From the NCBI RefSeq assembly GCF_003855255.1, contig NZ_CP034072.1, positions 5,990,889-6,054,888 on the forward strand: a stretch of DNA of 64,000 nt. Reading direction: 5' to 3'. The DNA comes from Mycolicibacterium nivoides. Its GTDB lineage: Bacteria; Actinomycetota; Actinomycetes; Mycobacteriales; Mycobacteriaceae. The notes below the pieces were generated by a model. The model was not told where the DNA came from and did no database searches. It saw only the letters and a program-made list of their open reading frames with translations. A program made the translations under genes and the position numbers. Position 1 is the first letter of the stretch; every line of letters begins with the position of its first letter. This document shows positions 18,154 to 22,950 of the stretch, piece by piece.

Positions 18154-18906
18154 TCAGCCTTCCTGGTGAACCGGATTGAGGTCGGATTCGCCGCGCAGGC
18201 TGATACCGCCGTCGACAGAGATCAACTGGCCGGTGATCCACGCTGCGTCGGTGGACAGGAGCATGCGTACCGCTGAGCCGATATCGGAGGCATGGCCGAT
18301 GCGGCCCAACGGTGTCCGCCGGACGATCTCACGCATCTCGTCGGCATCCTGGAGCGCTTCGTGAGTCATCGGAGTGTCAGTCTCGCCCGGCGCCACGATG
18401 TTCACTCGGATGTCGTGCTCGCCCAATTCGGACGCGGCCGTTTTACCCAACATCGTCACCGCCGCCTTGGAGGCGCAGTACTGGCTGATGCTCCGGCATG
18501 GCCAGAAAGCGTTGTTCGAGGCGATCAAGATCGCCGATCCGCCTCCCCCAGCGGCAATCCTGTTGCGCGCGAACGCACGCAGAGCCCGAACCGAGCCCAT
18601 CAGATTGATGTCGAGCACCGTGTTCCAGTCCTCGTCACTGGAATCCACCAAGTACTCACCAGCGCAGATGCCCGCCGAGTTGACCAGCGCCACCGCGTCG
18701 GGATGTGAATTCACCCATGCGTCGACTGCAGCAGTGTCACGTACATCAACGACAGTGCCCACCCCACCCACTTGCGCGGCCACCTGCTCCACTGCGACGT
18801 CCCGGTCGGCAAGAGCCAGCCGCCAACCTGCCTGCGCGAGGGCCTTCGCGGCCGCTCGACCGATTCCTGAAGCGGCGCCCGTGATGAGCGCGAGTTGACC
18901 GGTCAT
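18154..18906 (-). CDS. Short-chain dehydrogenase/reductase, first of the island
   Basis: This 250-residue SDR has the classical pattern TGAASGIG (residues 9-16), the NSAG motif, catalytic Ser in LIASNNAF, YCASK, and the C-terminal LISVDGG. ALADRD at the end of the second strand favours NAD(H). It has AAAGGAG just upstream of the ATG. It heads an operon of five genes (SDR, U32-like, lactonase, aldehyde dehydrogenase, S12 hydrolase). Oxidation of a sugar or amino-sugar hemiacetal to the lactone used by the SMP-30 neighbour is a reasonable inference. Confidence 0.85.
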   Translation of the reverse strand: MTGQLALITGAASGIGRAAAKALAQAGWRLALADRDVAVEQVAAQVGGVGTVVDVRDTAAVDAWVNSHPDAVALVNSAGICAGEYLVDSSDEDWNTVLDINLMGSVRALRAFARNRIAAGGGGSAILIASNNAFWPCRSISQYCASKAAVTMLGKTAASELGEHDIRVNIVAPGETDTPMTHEALQDADEMREIVRRTPLGRIGHASDIGSAVRMLLSTDAAWITGQLISVDGGISLRGESDLNPVHQEG

Positions 18907-18945
18907 GAATGAGAACTCCTTTGATCGCGATGGACAACCAGAGAG

Positions 18946-18952
18946 ATACTAT
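18946..18952. promoter_or_regulatory. Shared ATACTAT/ATAGTAT site in the SDR/PLP-enzyme divergent promoter
   Basis: ATAGTAT on the minus strand lies 39 bases upstream of the SDR start, giving TAGTAT as a -10 candidate for that operon. On the plus strand the same bases give TACTAT for the second PLP-enzyme gene at 19006. The whole divergent region is 99 bases. It is the third copy of the island-wide core motif. Confidence 0.5.
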
Positions 18953-19005
18953 ATGATGATGATAATGAAAGCTACTGTGACTATGCATAGAAGGCGAGGC
19001 CAAAA

Positions 19006-20274
19006 ATGGCACTGAAGTCCTTGGCCAACAACGGAACAGGCGCGGGAGCCGCCCCGCCGGACAACTTGTTCAAAGGCCTGCCATCCGGCTCGACACTGAA
19101 AAACCCGCTGCCCGTATGCGCGCTCTCAGCGGGATTCATGTGGCCGATGGCCGTTATCAGCGATCCGGCACTGCGCAACAACGCCGCCCTGATGTCCGAA
19201 GTTTGCGCTCGCTACGGCGTGCAGCACGCGCCGCACCTCAAGACCTCGATGTCACCCGAACTGGCGGAATTGCAGGCAGATGAGGGCGCATGGGGTTTCA
19301 CTGTCGGGTCGAGTTCGCAGGTCCGTACCGCCAGGTCGTGGGGTTGGCGACGCATCGTTTTGGCGGCTGAGTGCGTCGACGCGCAGTTCCTGCGCTGGCT
19401 GGGCTGCGAACTCGAAGCAGACCCAACATTCGAGTTCTACCTGTTCATCGACTCGGTGGCGGGCGCCCAAGTGGCCGCACAGTACCTCGGCAACGTCGGA
19501 GTACGTGCTGGAATCCTTCTCGACGTGGGCCATTCAGGCGGGCGCACCGGCGTCCGCGATGATGATTCCGCCCTGGCGGTGGCCCGCGCGATCGCAGATC
19601 TCGAGCTTTCCCTCGCGGGGATCGCGGGCTACGAAGGGACCGTCGGCGCCGAACGCACACCTGCGGTCACGTCGGCAGTGTCGGCCTACCTCCGCCGCTT
19701 ACGTACCACCGCAGAACTGCTGGACCGCAATGGCATGTTCGACCCGCGACGGGAGTCGTTCATCGTCAGCTGCGGCGGCAGCACGTTTTTCGACCTCGTC
19801 GTCGACGAGCTCAGCCGATACTGGACGCTCACCCGTCCCGTGACGACGGTTCTGCGCAGCGGCTGCTATCTGCTGCATGATCACGACTTCTACGCGTCTA
19901 GCGCGCCGACCTTTCCGTGGGGCGGGCGGCTTCAACCGGCCCTAGAGGTGTGGGCCCAGGTGATTTCGCGTCCCGAGCCCGGTTTGGCCATCCTCAACTC
20001 GGGCAGGCGCGACATCGGCTTCGACCTCGGCCTGCCCATTCCGCTGCGCATCATCGATCCCAGCTCGACAGTTCACAGCATTACGGCAGGAACCATCACC
20101 GAACTCAACGATCAACACGCCTACCTGACAATCCCTGCAGCACAACAGCTCTCGGTCGGCGACTTGGTCGCACTCGGCCTGTCACACCCCTGCACCACCA
20201 TGGACAAGTGGCGCGCGATACCCGTCATCGATGACGAGCTTCAAGTCATCGACTACGTACGAACTCACTTCTAG
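19006..20274 (+). CDS. Fold-type III PLP enzyme, D-amino acid deaminase-like, copy 2
   Basis: This 422-residue paralogue of the enzyme at 10311 has PLP Lys79 in APHLKT and the barrel motif LLDVGHSGGRTGV. It also has GIAGYEG, VSCGGSTFFD, NSGRRDIGFDLG and ELNDQHAYL. The C-terminal metal motif is SHPCTTMDKW (His394, Cys396), the His-x-Cys pair that binds zinc in D-serine dehydratases. The HPCTT(F/M)DKW wording is that of the bacterial 'amino acid deaminase' branch, which from family knowledge includes D-glucosaminate dehydratase and D-threonine aldolase activities. It is followed 28 bases later by a RidA gene, which fits an enzyme that releases enamine products. Confidence 0.83.
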   Translation: MALKSLANNGTGAGAAPPDNLFKGLPSGSTLKNPLPVCALSAGFMWPMAVISDPALRNNAALMSEVCARYGVQHAPHLKTSMSPELAELQADEGAWGFTVGSSSQVRTARSWGWRRIVLAAECVDAQFLRWLGCELEADPTFEFYLFIDSVAGAQVAAQYLGNVGVRAGILLDVGHSGGRTGVRDDDSALAVARAIADLELSLAGIAGYEGTVGAERTPAVTSAVSAYLRRLRTTAELLDRNGMFDPRRESFIVSCGGSTFFDLVVDELSRYWTLTRPVTTVLRSGCYLLHDHDFYASSAPTFPWGGRLQPALEVWAQVISRPEPGLAILNSGRRDIGFDLGLPIPLRIIDPSSTVHSITAGTITELNDQHAYLTIPAAQQLSVGDLVALGLSHPCTTMDKWRAIPVIDDELQVIDYVRTHF

Positions 20275-20302
20275 ACACACCCACCACACAGAAAGGCTCG
20301 AC

Positions 20303-20677
20303 ATGAAATTGATCAGCACCGACCGCGCCCCGCATCCCGCTGGCGCCTACGGCCAGGCCGTCGTGGCATCGGGGTTCGTCTTCACCGCGGGAATGGCACC
20401 GGTGGATCCGGTCACCGGCAAGGTGATCGGAGAAGGCATCCGCGAACAAACCCGCCGTACTCTCGACAATCTGGAAGCCGTCTTGGAGAGCGCCGGATCG
20501 AGTCTGAGTCAGGTCGTCAAGGTGACCGTCCATCTCGAAGACGTCGAGCGCGACTGGCCCGAATTCGACGCCGTATTCGGCGAGCGGTTCGAAGGACACC
20601 GGCCGGCGCGTACCGCAGTGGGGTCCCGCCTCGGCGACATCCTGGTCGAGATCGACGCAATCGCCCTCGCACCCTGA
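20303..20677 (+). CDS. RidA-family enamine/imine deaminase
   Basis: This 124-residue protein has the RidA landmarks HPAGAYGQAVVASGFVFTAG, the EQTRRTLDNLEAVLESAGSSL helix, and RPARTAVGSRLGDILVEIDAIA. The arginine and glutamate in the last part contact the imine carboxylate in family members. ATG 20303 has GAAAGG six bases upstream; an upstream in-frame start at 20231 would overlap the PLP enzyme. The pairing with a D-serine-dehydratase-like enzyme is functionally sensible, because RidA hydrolyses 2-aminoacrylate-type intermediates to keto acids and ammonia. Confidence 0.9.
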   Translation: MKLISTDRAPHPAGAYGQAVVASGFVFTAGMAPVDPVTGKVIGEGIREQTRRTLDNLEAVLESAGSSLSQVVKVTVHLEDVERDWPEFDAVFGERFEGHRPARTAVGSRLGDILVEIDAIALAP

Positions 20678-20688
20678 CCGCACGGAAC

Positions 20689-20731
20689 AGCCCCGGAAGC
20701 GATGTGCCTGAAACTCAGCGCTTTCGGGGCT
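20689..20731. terminator. Hairpin between ridA-like and gntR-like genes
   Basis: AGCCCCGGAAGCG (20689-20701) pairs with CGCTTTCGGGGCT (20719-20731), 12 of 13 bases, with a 17-base loop. It serves two convergent genes and overlaps the last codons of the regulator gene. Confidence 0.65.
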
Positions 20732-21530
20732 TCTTCGTAGTCGGCCAGTCAGGCTTCCACCGATGGTCCACCTCGTCGAGTTGCTCATCGCTCAGCGCCC
20801 GTCGAAGAGTGGTCCCCACCGACCAATCGAGGTGCCGCGCCATCTCACGACGGGCTCCTACGACATCTCGGTTACGCAATGCCTTTGCGATTTCGAGGTG
20901 CGCATCATGCACGTCGCGGACTTCACTTGCGTCGAGCTGATCCACCGCCCACGTCGGGACCAGCTCGCGTCTGATGTCCGCAACCAACCGGGTGAGCACC
21001 AAATTGCCGGAACCCTCAGCTATCGCTCCGTGAAAAGCGAGATCGTCGGTGACCCGACCACGCACATCAAGAGGCTCGTCGTCTTTGTCCGCAGCATCAT
21101 CGTGCATGCGCTGTGCCATTTGCACGATCTGATCGAGCTGCTCATCACTCGCCCGGACTGCGCACATCTCGGTCGCTGCGATCTCCACCAGTCGCCGGAC
21201 CTCGTAGAGGTCGGCGGCTAGAGAGCCAGCCAGCTGCTCGCGCGAAATGGCGTGCTGCACCAGGTCTTCGAGAAAGCGCCAGTCTTTGGCCGCCGTGACG
21301 GTCGACTTGCGTCCGTGCTTGACATCGATCAGGCCGGCCGAGGACAACGCCTGCAACACTTCACGGCCCACGGTTCGGGATACCGCGAATTTCTTCGCGA
21401 TCACTTCGGCGGGCGGCACGATGTCCCCCTCCCGCAACCGTCCCGCCACAATGTCGCGGGCCAACCTCCTCGCCACCCGCTCATGCAACCGTTCCTGTTC
21501 AATCACGTCGTCGTCCCAGGAAATCGACAT
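20715..21530 (-). CDS. FadR-type GntR-family regulator (FCD domain)
   Basis: This 271-residue protein has a GntR winged helix (residues ~12-85, PPAEVIAKKFAVSRTVGREVLQALSSAGLI). A helical FCD ligand domain follows, whose metal/ligand residues fall in DLAFHGAIAEGSGN, VHDAHLEI and MARHLDW. Such proteins usually sense organic acids and repress nearby catabolic genes. It is divergent from the second SDR across 44 bases containing one of the four ATAGTAT sites. It is the only dedicated regulator in the island and the best candidate to act at all four sites. Confidence 0.88.
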   Translation of the reverse strand: MSISWDDDVIEQERLHERVARRLARDIVAGRLREGDIVPPAEVIAKKFAVSRTVGREVLQALSSAGLIDVKHGRKSTVTAAKDWRFLEDLVQHAISREQLAGSLAADLYEVRRLVEIAATEMCAVRASDEQLDQIVQMAQRMHDDAADKDDEPLDVRGRVTDDLAFHGAIAEGSGNLVLTRLVADIRRELVPTWAVDQLDASEVRDVHDAHLEIAKALRNRDVVGARREMARHLDWSVGTTLRRALSDEQLDEVDHRWKPDWPTTKKPRKR

Positions 21531-21561
21531 TCGCCCTCCGAACCGGAAATCCGGCCATCAG

Positions 21562-21572
21562 ATAGTATGAGT
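21562..21572 (+). promoter_or_regulatory. ATAGTATGAGT site between gntR-like and SDR genes
   Basis: ATAGTATGAGT ends three bases before the SDR ATG at 21575. If TAGTAT (21563-21568) is the -10 box, transcription would begin at or near the ATG, giving a leaderless mRNA. TAGTATGAGTA fits the general FadR-type operator TNGTNNNACNA with one mismatch. On the other strand TACTAT could serve the regulator gene, allowing autoregulation. Confidence 0.55.
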
Positions 21573-21574
21573 AT

Positions 21575-22339
21575 ATGTTCTTCAGTGAGGATTATAACGG
21601 AGCTTCATGCCCTGAACGGGCAGACATTGCCCTCGTGACGGGTTCGGCGGGCGGAATCGGGTCTGCGATCGTCGCTGAACTCAAACGTCGCGGGATGATC
21701 GTCATTGGCGCCGACCGCACCCCTGCGGGCAGTGGCAGCGAAGACCACTTCCTCTCAACAGATCTCGCAGAAGTCGAAGCCGACAGCTTGATCACGGCCT
21801 CCACCGACGCGTGCGGGACGGCGCCCCACGTGCTGGTCAACTGCGCCGGAGTGAGCATCGATGCTCCGGCCGAGACATTGAATCGGCAGCAACTCGAACG
21901 CGTTCTGGCCATCAATCTGATCGCGCCCATCGAACTCTCGATCGCCGCCGGCCGCCGGATGCTCGAAGACGGCTACGGCCGCATCGTGAACATAACGTCG
22001 ATACACGGTCGCGCCGGAGCCATCGGATGCCTTCCTTACGACGCTTCCAAGGCCGGACTCGACAATGCCACGCGCACCCTTGCCGCCGAGTGGTCACGCC
22101 GCGGTGTTCTCGTGAATGCCGTCGCGCCAGGCTTCGTCCGCACCGCGATGTGCACCGACGAGCGGCTCTCACAGCCGTGGTTCACCGAAGGCTACGTCGC
22201 GAATGGCCGCCTGCCGTTGGGCCGCGCAGCACAGCCAGAAGAGATCGCAAAACCCGTCGCATGGCTATCAAGTCGCGAAAATACCTATGTCACAGGACAA
22301 GTGATCTACGCCGATGGTGGCCTATACAGCACATTCTGA
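21575..22339 (+). CDS. Short-chain dehydrogenase/reductase, second of the island
   Basis: This 254-residue SDR has TGSAGGIG near residue 25, VNCAG, ITSIHGRAG with the catalytic serine, and YDASK. Its C-terminal end is VIYADGG. An unusual N-terminal extension of about 22 residues (MFFSEDYNGASCPERAD) precedes the first strand; no other in-frame start exists before it. The gene is alone on its transcript. It may oxidise a keto-deoxy acid or another product of the PLP enzymes, which is inference. Confidence 0.82.
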   Translation: MFFSEDYNGASCPERADIALVTGSAGGIGSAIVAELKRRGMIVIGADRTPAGSGSEDHFLSTDLAEVEADSLITASTDACGTAPHVLVNCAGVSIDAPAETLNRQQLERVLAINLIAPIELSIAAGRRMLEDGYGRIVNITSIHGRAGAIGCLPYDASKAGLDNATRTLAAEWSRRGVLVNAVAPGFVRTAMCTDERLSQPWFTEGYVANGRLPLGRAAQPEEIAKPVAWLSSRENTYVTGQVIYADGGLYSTF

Positions 22340-22950
22340 CCCAGTGTCCCGAGTCGTTGATTCGCTCTCATTTGTATCGCGAGGCACGGCGCCTCGACGT
22401 CTCACTGCAGCTCAGATCTGTGGCGAAACATTGAACGGGCGGCCACCTCGGTTTTCGCCGAGCACCTAGAATTGCTGTGCAGGTGACCATTTCGGAAACC
22501 CTGTCGACCCTGCCACGAGGCGATATCCGCCAAACACGGCTAGCCTCGACGCAGTCAGTTCTCGTCCTCAAGCCATTCGGCCGGAACGAGGCGGATGGCT
22601 CTGCGCCAGCGGTGTCTTACAGCCTCCCGGAACCACTACTCGTCTACGAGGTCAGGGTGGTCGCTCAGAATGATCTGTTGTCGTTTCCGGAACTGCGCCG
22701 GCAATGATGCTTCCCCTGACCTGCGGGTAATGCAAGTTCCATTTGATGTTGTGAGCGGATTCTTCCAATTGAAGACTGGCAAGATCGAAACCGCACAGAT
22801 GTTCAGGGCACCGACAGAAGACCGACATACGACCGGGATCGGCTGGGGCGCAAGGCAAGCCTCCCTGGGTGTGCGTAAGGATCCGACTGCCCCGAACGGG
22901 GCGCCTCCGCTGTAGTGGAGAGACACCCCGCCGAGAGCGGGCACGAGGGT
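22340..22950. other. Intergenic stretch with hairpins at its right end
   Basis: About 600 bases between the SDR and the PGRS gene hold no convincing ORF. Small frames on both strands have no family features. At the right end, GCCCCG/CGGGGC (22889-22902) and CCCGC/GCGGG just before 22950 form hairpins, the likely terminator for the PGRS gene on the minus strand. Confidence 0.5.
22889..22902 (-). terminator. GC hairpin downstream of the PGRS-fusion gene
   Basis: GCCCCG-AA-CGGGGC is a compact perfect stem about 50 bases past the stop of the minus-strand gene. A second small stem lies next to it. Confidence 0.45.

Noticed and set aside
14771..18906. Reading the SDR, lactonase and KGSADH-type genes as a Weimberg xylose/arabinose pathway
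   Set aside because: No sugar-acid dehydratase or keto-deoxy-pentonate dehydratase gene is present in the island, while two PLP 2-amino-acid enzymes and RidA are. A nitrogen-containing substrate is more consistent.
22477..22944. Small ORFs on both strands between the SDR and PGRS genes
   Set aside because: No family features, poor starts, and unremarkable composition.
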